DNA from: Candidatus Lutibacillus vidarii
Lineage (GTDB): Bacteria; Actinomycetota; Actinomycetes; Actinomycetales; Dermatophilaceae
Assembly: GCA_016717165.1 (NCBI GenBank)
Contig: JADKGA010000004.1
Span: forward strand, 372,001-436,000
Direction: 5' to 3'
DNA length: 64,000 bases
Numbering within the stretch: position 1 is the first letter of the stretch; each line of letters starts with the position of its first letter. Under the pieces are notes generated by a model. That model made no database searches, was not told the origin of the DNA, and saw only the letters and a program-made list of their open reading frames with translations. The translations under genes were made by a program, and so were the position numbers. Below are positions 41,771 to 51,464 of this stretch, one piece after another.

Positions 41771-42043
41771 TCAGTGGGCGTGCGTGATGTGCTCGGAGCC
41801 CGCTCGCTCGGGAACGTGGTCGACGCCCCCCGGGTTCCATGGGTGGCAGCGGAACAGCCGGCGCACAGCAAGCCAGCTGCCCTTGATCGGGCCGAACCGC
41901 TGCAGCGCCGTGATGGCGTAGGCCGAGCACGAGGGATAGAACCGGCAGGTTGGCGGCCGAAGCGGAGAGATGACCCGCTGGTACACCCGCACCAGGGCCA
42001 CCAGCGGCCAGGCGGCGACCTTCGCGGACCGGCTGGGCGTCAT
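41771..42043 (-). CDS. yidD: Membrane protein insertion efficiency factor YidD
   Basis: The 90-residue protein has the YidD signature: YQRVISPLRPPTCRFYPSCS followed by YAITALQRFG, GSWLAVRRLFRCHPWNPGG and an N-terminal amphipathic helix. It overlaps rnpA by 4 bp and precedes yidC, so the genes are coupled. It assists YidC/Sec insertion at the membrane. Confidence 0.96.
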   Translation of the reverse strand: MTPSRSAKVAAWPLVALVRVYQRVISPLRPPTCRFYPSCSAYAITALQRFGPIKGSWLAVRRLFRCHPWNPGGVDHVPERAGSEHITHAH

Positions 42044-42423
42044 ACCGCAGGCCCTGAAGAGGCGACCGAGGTGGCAGGCGCGCAGACGCGGGCGAGGTGA
42101 GCAGTCAGCTCCGTGGACAGCTCGGCGAAGGACGCCCCCGCTGCCGCCGGCACCGCGCGAACCACCAGGTCAGTGCCACGAGGTATGCCGTCCAGGCGCT
42201 GCGCCATCAGGGCGCGCAGCCGCCGGCGGACCCGGTTGCGGACCACCGCGCCGCCGACGGTCGAACCGACGACGAAGCCCACGCGGACCGCCCCGTCACC
42301 GGGCTCGGGGCGGGTGGCGGCGTGGACGACGAGCAGCGGCCCCCCGGCACGACGGCGTCCTCGACCGCGCACCGTGGCGCTGAAGTCGTCGGAGCGACGC
42401 AGCCGATGGCGCGCCGGCAGCAC
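42040..42423 (-). CDS. rnpA: Ribonuclease P protein component
   Basis: The 127-residue basic protein supports RNase P RNA in tRNA 5' maturation. It begins MLPARHRLRRSDDFSATVRGGR-like and carries the family motif RNRVRRRLRAL after VGFVVGSTVGGAVV. It follows rpmH by 8 bp and overlaps yidD by 4 bp. Confidence 0.95.
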   Translation of the reverse strand: MLPARHRLRRSDDFSATVRGRGRRRAGGPLLVVHAATRPEPGDGAVRVGFVVGSTVGGAVVRNRVRRRLRALMAQRLDGIPRGTDLVVRAVPAAAGASFAELSTELTAHLARVCAPATSVASSGPAV

Positions 42424-42431
42424 CGTGAGCC

Positions 42432-42569
42432 TCAGGCGGACAGCTCGGCGCGGCCCTTACGCCTGCGGGCGGCGAGGATCGCGCGGCCGGCCCGGGTGCG
42501 CATGCGCAGCCGGAAGCCGTGGGTCTTGGCGCGGCGGCGGTTGTTCGGCTGGAAGGTGCGCTTGCTCAC
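42432..42569 (-). CDS. rpmH: 50S ribosomal protein L34
   Basis: The 45-residue protein begins (M)SKRTFQPNNRRRAKTHGF and ends RRRKGRAELSA, full-length L34. It uses a GTG start at 42569 with GGAG 7-8 bp upstream. First gene of the rpmH-rnpA-yidD-yidC-khpB-rsmG-parAB direction, divergent from dnaA across the left part of the origin. Confidence 0.97.
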   Translation of the reverse strand: MSKRTFQPNNRRRAKTHGFRLRMRTRAGRAILAARRRKGRAELSA

Positions 42570-43060
42570 GAGGTGTCTCCATTGGTCGACAGACGCTGTG
42601 GTCTGCTGCTGGTGGGCCGCAACCTGAGGTCACGGGACCGACCCGGTGCCGGCCGCAATCGGAAGCCCACGCGCCGTCCAGGCCACTGTCGCGGCACCGA
42701 AGCGTCCCATGAGCATGCGAAAGCGCCCGCCAGGCGGGCCGCCATAAGGGTACGGCCCGCCCGTCGAGAGGGTCAAACCACGCCCGGTTGTCCACAGACC
42801 CCGGCACCCGGGTAACAGTCAGCGAGGTCCCCAAGAACGGGGACACGTCCATGCTCCACGGAGGACCTGAAGGGGCGTATTGTGTCCCGCGAGCCGTCGG
42901 AAACCGTGCAGACACGCCATGACGACTCCGCACAGTTCGAATTTCTCTGCGCTTGTCCCCTCCCCGCCGGCTTGCTAGCGTCACGCCGGTTCAGGTGCAG
43001 TTGTACACAGGCTGTGGATAATGCGGTGGATGGCCGCAGAGAGAGGGCGGTGACCGGCAG
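42570..43060. promoter_or_regulatory. rpmH-dnaA divergent region with DnaA boxes
   Basis: This 491-bp gap holds the divergent promoters of rpmH and dnaA. DnaA boxes seen: TTGTCCACA at 42788-42796, TTGTACACA (one change) at 43001-43009 and TTATCCACA, reverse, at 43013-43021, the last 40 bp before dnaA, consistent with autoregulation. A GC-rich hairpin (arms 42734-42742 and 42754-42762) lies midway. No gene was found. Confidence 0.75.
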
Positions 43061-44515
43061 GTGAGCGATCCCACCGTCGGCGACTGGCCACACATCTGGC
43101 GCACCACCTTGGCCGCCCTCGACGAGCAGGGACTGCCGGACCGCGCCCGCGCCCTGCTGAAGATGGCCCGCCTGGTCGGCGTCCTGGACCACACCGCCTT
43201 GCTTCAGGTGCCCAATGACTACGTCAAGCGGGTCGCCGAGAATGACCACCGCGACGTCATCCTCGCCGCCCTCGGCTCGGTCCTCGACAGCCCGGTCAGG
43301 CTCGCCGTCTCGGTCGACCCCGCACTGGGCGGCTACGGCGACGCGCTCGACCCGGCCGACGCCGCTGGCGGCGGCCTCGCAGAATCCGCAGACCGCGAGG
43401 ACGACACCGACGCCGCGCCCTCCCCCGAGGTCGCCGCCAGCCGGGCCTCGGTCACCGCGGACCCCAACGACCCGGAGACCAGCCGGGCCCGGCTCAACGG
43501 CAAGTACACCTTCGACACCTTCGTCATCGGAGCCGGCAACCGGTTCGCCCATGCCGCCTCGCTCGCCGTGGCCGAGGCACCCGCGAAGGCGTACAACCCA
43601 CTGTTCATCTACGGCTCCTCCGGTCTGGGCAAGACCCACCTGCTCCACGCGATCGGCCACTACGCCCGCAGCGTCTACCCGCAGCTGACCGTGCGCTACG
43701 TGAACTCCGAGGAGTTCACCAACGACTTCATCAACTCGATCCGCGACGACAAGGCGGCGAACTTCCAGTCCCGCTACCGCGCGGTCGACGTCCTGCTCAT
43801 CGACGACATCCAGTTCCTCCAGGGCAAGCTGCAGACCCAGGAGGAGTTCTTCCACACCTTCAACACGCTCCACAACGCGAACAAGCAGGTCGTCATCACC
43901 TCTGACGTCCCACCGAAGCTGCTGTCCGGGTTCGAGGAGCGGATGCGGAGCCGCTTCGAGTGGGGTCTGCTCACCGACGTCCAGGCCCCCGACCTGGAGA
44001 CCCGGATCGCCATCCTGCGCAAGAAGGCGATCCAGGAGGACCTCTACCTGCCCGACGAGGTCGCCGAGCTCATCGCGAGCCGGATCTCCTCGAACATCCG
44101 CGAGCTCGAGGGTGCCCTGATCCGGGTCACCGCCTTCGCCTCGCTCAACCGTCAGCAGGTCGACCTCGGGCTGGCCGAGGTGGTCCTCAAGGACCTCATC
44201 CCCAACGAGGGCGGCAACCAGATCACCGCCGCCGCGATCATGGGCGCCACCGCCGACTACTACGGCCTCACCATCGACGACCTCTGTGGCTCGTCCCGCT
44301 CCCGGGTTCTGGTGCAGGCCCGCCAGATCGCCATGTACCTGTGCCGCGAGCTGACCGAGCTCTCGCTGCCGAAGATCGGCCAGCAGTTCGGCGGCCGGGA
44401 CCACACCACGGTCATGCACGCCGACCGCAAGATCCGCCAGCTGATGTCCGAGCGCCGCGCGATCTACAACCAGGTCACCGAGCTGACCAGCCGGATCCGG
44501 TCGCAGACCAGCTGA
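43061..44515 (+). CDS. dnaA: Chromosomal replication initiator DnaA
   Basis: The 484-residue initiator binds DnaA boxes and opens the origin. Domain I is about 1-80, followed by a short acidic linker (to about 145), the AAA+ domain with FIYGSSGLGKTHLLHAIG (Walker A near 183) and VLLIDDIQFLQGK (Walker B near 246), RELEGALIRV, and the C-terminal DNA-binding domain with GGRDHTTVMHADRKI. GTG 43061 gives MSDPTVGDWPHIW; GAGAGGG lies upstream. Followed by the origin and dnaN. Confidence 0.98.
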   Translation: MSDPTVGDWPHIWRTTLAALDEQGLPDRARALLKMARLVGVLDHTALLQVPNDYVKRVAENDHRDVILAALGSVLDSPVRLAVSVDPALGGYGDALDPADAAGGGLAESADREDDTDAAPSPEVAASRASVTADPNDPETSRARLNGKYTFDTFVIGAGNRFAHAASLAVAEAPAKAYNPLFIYGSSGLGKTHLLHAIGHYARSVYPQLTVRYVNSEEFTNDFINSIRDDKAANFQSRYRAVDVLLIDDIQFLQGKLQTQEEFFHTFNTLHNANKQVVITSDVPPKLLSGFEERMRSRFEWGLLTDVQAPDLETRIAILRKKAIQEDLYLPDEVAELIASRISSNIRELEGALIRVTAFASLNRQQVDLGLAEVVLKDLIPNEGGNQITAAAIMGATADYYGLTIDDLCGSSRSRVLVQARQIAMYLCRELTELSLPKIGQQFGGRDHTTVMHADRKIRQLMSERRAIYNQVTELTSRIRSQTS

Positions 44516-45003
44516 GCCGACGCCCCCGGCCGACATACCCCGATGTCGGTCAGCCGTGCGGACACCGGTGCGGCAGGCTTGACGTTAGGGCAACCTCACC
44601 TTTCCCCCAGGTTTATCCACATCGTGTGGACAAGCCTTGTCCCCAACCGACCTGTGGATTGGTGTGGACAACCCTGGTATGGCGGTGCGTATGTCGGTCC
44701 CGTCGGTGGACTCGATGTGTACACCGGATGACCGCCCACAGGACGTAGCGCATCCCCACGGGCCGTGCACGCCGTGATCCACATCAGCCGCAGCGCGCTG
44801 ACCTGGGCCGACGCCGGTTATCCACACCATCCACAGGTGCTATGACGACAACGAAACAGATCACCTTGGCGATGGACACCACGACTCATTGCCGAGCGAG
44901 CACACTCTTGGTGCAAACACTGCGTGCGCAGACTAGGGTCAGACGAACACAGTGTGTGGGCGACGGCGCTCCTGCCCGCAACGACCTCGAAGGACGGAAC
45001 GAC
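44516..45003. other. oriC: oriC: dnaA-dnaN intergenic region with DnaA-box cluster
   Basis: The 488-bp gap contains exact boxes TTATCCACA (44613-44621), TTGTCCACA in reverse (44625-44633 and 44663-44671) and TTATCCACA (44818-44826). Near-matches lie at 44637-44645, 44653-44661, 44775-44783 (TGATCCACA) and 44827-44835. Boxes group near 44610-44670 and 44775-44835, with a relatively AT-richer stretch 44835-44945 as a candidate unwinding element. This is the usual actinobacterial origin position. No gene is seen. Confidence 0.92.
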
Positions 45004-46137
45004 GTGAAGATCCGGGTCGACCGCGATGTGCTGACCGATGCCGTGACGTGGGTGGCTCGCTCGCTGCCCGCCCGCCCGCCGGTGCCGGTCCTCGCGGGTG
45101 TGCTCATCGAGGCCGAGGACGACGGCACGGTGACCTTGTCCGCCTTTGACTACGAGGTCTCGGCGAAGGTGACCATCGCGGCCGATGTCACCGAGTCCGG
45201 CACCATCCTGGTGCTCGGGCGGCTGCTGGCCGATATCTGCCGCAACCTCCCGTCGCGCCCGATCGACCTGGTGACCGAGGGCAGCAAGGTGCAGGTCACC
45301 TGCGGGTCGTCCCGGTTCTCGCTGCTGCAGATGCCGGTCGACTCGTACCCGACGCTGCCGACCAGCCCTGAGCCCGACGGCACGGTCGAGGGCGACGTCT
45401 TCACCCAGGCGGTGAGCCAGGTGAGCATCGCGGCCGACCGAGGCGACACCCTCCCGATCCTCACCGGCGTGCGCGTCGAGATCGACGGCGACAAGGTCAC
45501 CCTGCTCGCGACCGACCGCTACCGGCTCGCGATGCGCGAGCTGACGTGGAACCCGAGCGCAGCCGATGCCAGCCACCTCGCGCTCATCCCGGCCCGCACC
45601 CTCACCGACATGGCCAAGGCGCTCGGCGCCGCCGGTTCGGTCGGTTTGGCCTTCGGTCGGGCCGGATCCGGCGACGGGCTCGTCGGTTTCGACGCCGGGC
45701 AGCGGCACGCCACGACCCGGCTGCTCGACGGGGAGTACCCCAAGGTCACCTCGATCTTCCCCACCTCGGTCGACACCGAGGCGGTCATCGAGACCGCAGC
45801 CTTCGTCGAGGCGGTCAAGCGCGTCGCCCTCGTCGCCGAGCGCAACACCCCGGTCCGGCTGCGCTTCGAGGAGGGCCAGGTCGCCATCGAGGCCGGCACC
45901 GGCGAGGACGCCCAGGCCTCCGAGGCCGTCGAGGTCACTCTGACCGGCCCCGGCCTGGAGATCGCCTTCAACCCGCACTTCCTTCTCGACGGGCTTGGGG
46001 TGCTCGGCACGCCATACACCCGCCTGTCGTTCACCCAGCCGGGCCGTCCCGCGGTGATCAGCGGGCAACCCGAGGCCGACGGTGTCGCCGACACGTCGTA
46101 CCGTTACGTGCTGATGCCGGTGCGCTTCGCCGGCTGA
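45004..46137 (+). CDS. dnaN: DNA polymerase III sliding clamp, beta subunit
   Basis: The 377-residue clamp protein starts (M)KIRVDRDVLTDAVTWVARSLP, has three clamp folds and ends in VADTSYRYVLMPVR, the usual C-terminus (YxxMPMR). GTG 45004 is chosen for the conserved N-terminus and AAGGA upstream; the open frame to the left crosses the origin. It is the first gene of dnaN-gnd-recF-DUF721-gyrB-gyrA. Confidence 0.97.
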   Translation: MKIRVDRDVLTDAVTWVARSLPARPPVPVLAGVLIEAEDDGTVTLSAFDYEVSAKVTIAADVTESGTILVLGRLLADICRNLPSRPIDLVTEGSKVQVTCGSSRFSLLQMPVDSYPTLPTSPEPDGTVEGDVFTQAVSQVSIAADRGDTLPILTGVRVEIDGDKVTLLATDRYRLAMRELTWNPSAADASHLALIPARTLTDMAKALGAAGSVGLAFGRAGSGDGLVGFDAGQRHATTRLLDGEYPKVTSIFPTSVDTEAVIETAAFVEAVKRVALVAERNTPVRLRFEEGQVAIEAGTGEDAQASEAVEVTLTGPGLEIAFNPHFLLDGLGVLGTPYTRLSFTQPGRPAVISGQPEADGVADTSYRYVLMPVRFAG

Positions 46138-46189
46138 GCCATCCACCGGGCCACGCGGTCCGGCCTGACCAGCACGGGAAGGCAGCGTC

Positions 46190-47116
46190 ATGCAGCTGGG
46201 TCTGATCGGTCTGGGCAAGATGGGCGGCAACATGCGCGAGCGGCTGCGCCGCGCCGGACACGAGGTCGTCGGCTTCGACCGCAACCCCGAGGTCACCGAT
46301 GTCGCCTCGCTCGACGAGCTCGTCGCGGCCCTGCACTTCCCCCGCACGGTCTGGGTCATGGTGCCGGCCGGTGACATCACCCGCGCGGTCGTCCGGGATC
46401 TCGCCGACCGGCTCAGCCCCGGCGACCTCGTTATCGACGGCGGCAACTCCCGGTTCACCGACGACCAGGTCCACGCCGAGCTGCTCGCCGCCAAAGGCAT
46501 CCGCTATCTCGACTGTGGGGTCTCCGGCGGCATCTGGGGGCTGACCAATGGCTACGGGCTCATGGTCGGCGGCGCGGCCGAGGATGTCGCGACCGCGATG
46601 CCGATCTTCGACGCGCTGCGGCCCGAGGGCCCGCGCGAGGAGGGCTTCGTCCACGCCGGCACCGTCGGTGCCGGTCACTACACGAAGATGGTCCACAACG
46701 GCATCGAGTACGGCCTCATGCAGGCGTATGCCGAGGGCTACGAACTGCTCGCCAAGCAGCCGATCGTCACCGACGTCCCGGGAGCCTTCAAGGCCTGGAC
46801 CCGCGGCACCGTCGTTCGGTCCTGGCTGCTCGACCTGCTCAATGACGCCTTGACGAAGAACCCCACCCTCGCTGATGTCTCCGACTACACCGTGGACTCC
46901 GGCGAGGGCCGATGGACCGTCGAGGAGGCAATTGCTCACGACGTGCCGATGCCGGTCATCAGCGCGGCCCTGTTCGCCCGGTTCGCCTCGCGGCAGGCGA
47001 TCTCCCCGACGATGCAGGCCGTCGCGGCCCTGCGCGGCGAGTTCGGCGGGCACGCCGTCGCGTCCGTCGCCGACGGTGAGCGCCTCAAGGCCGCGAAACC
47101 GACGTCGGCGGGCTAG
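46190..47116 (+). CDS. gnd: 6-phosphogluconate dehydrogenase, short decarboxylating type
   Basis: The 308-residue enzyme has the dinucleotide loop LGLIGLGKMGGNM, VIDGGNSRF, the catalytic region DCGVSGGIWGLTNGYGLMVGG, and GAGHYTKMVHNGIEYG with Lys and Asn/Glu. Its length (about 300 versus about 470 residues) marks the short GndA-like class, often NAD-linked. The gene is placed between dnaN and recF in many actinobacteria. ATG 46190 follows GGAAGG. Confidence 0.95.
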   Translation: MQLGLIGLGKMGGNMRERLRRAGHEVVGFDRNPEVTDVASLDELVAALHFPRTVWVMVPAGDITRAVVRDLADRLSPGDLVIDGGNSRFTDDQVHAELLAAKGIRYLDCGVSGGIWGLTNGYGLMVGGAAEDVATAMPIFDALRPEGPREEGFVHAGTVGAGHYTKMVHNGIEYGLMQAYAEGYELLAKQPIVTDVPGAFKAWTRGTVVRSWLLDLLNDALTKNPTLADVSDYTVDSGEGRWTVEEAIAHDVPMPVISAALFARFASRQAISPTMQAVAALRGEFGGHAVASVADGERLKAAKPTSAG

Positions 47117-47129
47117 CCCCGGGTCCACC

Positions 47130-48332
47130 GTGCACGTCCGCCAGCTCGTCGTCACCGACTTCCGCTCCTACGCGACGGCCCAGCTCGACCTCGGCCCCGG
47201 GGTGACGACCCTCGTCGGCCTCAACGGCCAGGGCAAGACGAACCTCGTCGAAGCGATCGGGTATGCCGCCTCGCTGTCGAGCCACCGGGTCGCCACCGAC
47301 CAGCCGCTGGTGCGCTTCGGGGCCGAGCGCGCAACAATCCGGGCCGTCGTCGTCCGGCACGGCCGGGACTCGACGATCGACCTCGAGCTCAACCCAGGCC
47401 GGGCCAACCGGGCTCACCTCAACCGCTCCCCCGTCCCGCGGCCTCGCGACGTCCTCGGGACGCTGCGGACCGTGCTCTTCGCCCCGGAGGACCTCGCTCT
47501 GGTCAAGGGCGACCCGGCCGAGCGGCGCCGCTTCCTTGACGACCTCCTCGTCGCCCGGCAACCCCGCTGGGCCGGGGTGCGCAGCGAGTACGACCGGGTC
47601 CTCAAGCAGCGCAACGCCCTGCTCAAGCAGGGGGCGCCGCTGCTCCGGGCGGGCGGCCGCGCTCGCCGGCCCCGCCCCGGCGACCCCGACGCCGACGAGG
47701 CCCGCGAGTCGGTCCTGCACACCCTGCACGTCTGGGACACCCACCTCGCCGCCGTCGGCTCCCAGCTGCTCTATGCGCGGCTCCGGCTCACCCGTGACCT
47801 CACCCCCGACCTGACCAGCGCGTATGACGCCGTGAGCGAGTCGACCAGCGGCGCCTCGATGACCTACCGCTGCTCGGTCCACGAGGAGATGGCCGAGCGG
47901 ATCGCCGCCGGCGAGGTCCCCGAACCGGCCGAGCTCGAGGCCGCCATCGGCGCCAGCCTCGCCGCGGCGCGGGACACCGAGCTGGAGCGGGGCATCACCA
48001 CCGTCGGCCCGCACCGCGACGACCTGGTGCTCCGACTCGGTGAGCTGCCCGCCAAGGGGTACGCCAGCCACGGCGAGTCCTGGTCCTTCGCCCTGGGCCT
48101 GAAGCTCGCGGCCTACCAGCTGCTGCGCCGCGACCTCGGCGACGACCCGGTCCTCATCCTCGACGACGTCTTCGCCGAGCTCGACTCGCGGCGCCGGGAG
48201 CGGCTCGCCGAGCTGGTCGCCGACTGCGAGCAGGTCATTGTCACCGCCGCGGTCCCCGGCGACGTCCCGGCGGCGCTGCTGGCGGCCGGCGCGACGGCCT
48301 CGGTCACGCTGGGACAGGTGAGCCAGGGATGA
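47130..48332 (+). CDS. recF: DNA replication/repair protein RecF
   Basis: The 400-residue SMC-like ATPase loads RecA at gaps. Walker A GLNGQGKTNLVEAIGY (about 29-44), FAPEDLALVKGDPAERRRFLD, signature SWSFALGLKLA and Walker B VLILDDVFAELD are in order. GTG 47130 gives the standard (M)HVRQLVVTDFRSY start. Its stop overlaps the ATG of the DUF721 gene. Confidence 0.96.
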   Translation: MHVRQLVVTDFRSYATAQLDLGPGVTTLVGLNGQGKTNLVEAIGYAASLSSHRVATDQPLVRFGAERATIRAVVVRHGRDSTIDLELNPGRANRAHLNRSPVPRPRDVLGTLRTVLFAPEDLALVKGDPAERRRFLDDLLVARQPRWAGVRSEYDRVLKQRNALLKQGAPLLRAGGRARRPRPGDPDADEARESVLHTLHVWDTHLAAVGSQLLYARLRLTRDLTPDLTSAYDAVSESTSGASMTYRCSVHEEMAERIAAGEVPEPAELEAAIGASLAAARDTELERGITTVGPHRDDLVLRLGELPAKGYASHGESWSFALGLKLAAYQLLRRDLGDDPVLILDDVFAELDSRRRERLAELVADCEQVIVTAAVPGDVPAALLAAGATASVTLGQVSQG

Positions 48333-48985
48333 CGCCGCGTCGACGCAGGACCGGCGGCGCGGAGCCGACGCCACCACCAGATCAGGTCGAGGGCCCACCC
48401 CCCGCTGAGGCACTAGCCCCAGCTGAGGCACTGCCCCCCGCTGCGGTCGACACCCCCGCCGACCAGGTCGTCGGCGACCTCGAGGCCGCGACCACCGCAG
48501 CGCTGGCGCGCGCGCGGGTCGCGGCGGCGGCCAAGGGCCTGCGCCCCGGAAGCCGCCCGCGCCGCCGCCGGGCTCGACCCGGGGATCCGGCATACGGAGA
48601 TGCGGCATACACCGGCGCCGGCGCGGACCCGCGCGACCCGAGCCTGCTCGGCGACCAGCTGGAGAAGCTGCGCGCCGACTTCGGCTGGGAGGTCGACCTC
48701 GCGGCCGGCTCGCTCATCGCGCGGTGGTCACAGATCGTCGGCGAGCAGGTCGCCGCGCACGCCACCCCGGTGAGCTTCCGCGACGGCGCGCTCAGCGTCC
48801 AGGCGAGCTCGACGGCCTGGGCGACCCAGCTGCGGCTGCTCGTCCCCACTCTCATCGGGCGGATCGCCGACGAGGTCGGGGCCGGGGTCGTCACCTCGAT
48901 CACCGTCCTGGCACCCAGTGCGCCCACCTGGGTCCGCGGTCGCCGGGTCGCCCGCGGACCGGGGCCGCGGGACACCTACGGCTGA
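48329..48985 (+). CDS. DciA-like DUF721 protein
   Basis: The 218-residue protein has a Pro/Ala-rich, basic disordered N-terminal half (1-100) and a C-terminal DUF721 domain (about 105-200: LRADFGWEVDLAAGSLIARWSQIVGEQVAAHATPVS, GALSVQASSTAWATQLRLL). The DciA family loads the replicative helicase in bacteria lacking DnaC. It sits between recF and gyrB like Rv0004 and overlaps recF by 4 bp. Confidence 0.9.
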   Translation: MTPRRRRTGGAEPTPPPDQVEGPPPAEALAPAEALPPAAVDTPADQVVGDLEAATTAALARARVAAAAKGLRPGSRPRRRRARPGDPAYGDAAYTGAGADPRDPSLLGDQLEKLRADFGWEVDLAAGSLIARWSQIVGEQVAAHATPVSFRDGALSVQASSTAWATQLRLLVPTLIGRIADEVGAGVVTSITVLAPSAPTWVRGRRVARGPGPRDTYG

Positions 48986-49224
48986 CCGCAGCCCGAGTGG
49001 GTCAGGGTCGCACGAGGGCGCGGAGAGGGTCGGTCGCGACCCCCCACATGGAACTGGGTGTGAATCGGCGGGAAATCGGCCTTTCCGGGGCCCCAACGGC
49101 CCCATCTAGGTCCCGCGGGCAGTAGACTTGGAGGGTCCTCGCGGCCATCCGACATACCTCGTCGGCGGGCCGCGTGTCATGAGCGCCCGGTGCCGACCCC
49201 CGGGCACGGCACCGAAGGAGCAGC

Positions 49225-51372
<2,148 letters not shown>

Positions 51373-51464
51373 CCCCACCTCCCAGCGACGGCCCCGGCGG
51401 TATGCCGCCCCGCGCGCCGACACCCCCAGCGTCATACGACGGTACGAGAAGCTAAGGACGACCA

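Noticed and set aside
42773..44536. 587-codon minus-strand open frame opposite dnaA
   Set aside because: Shadow of dnaA with no domain or start signal.
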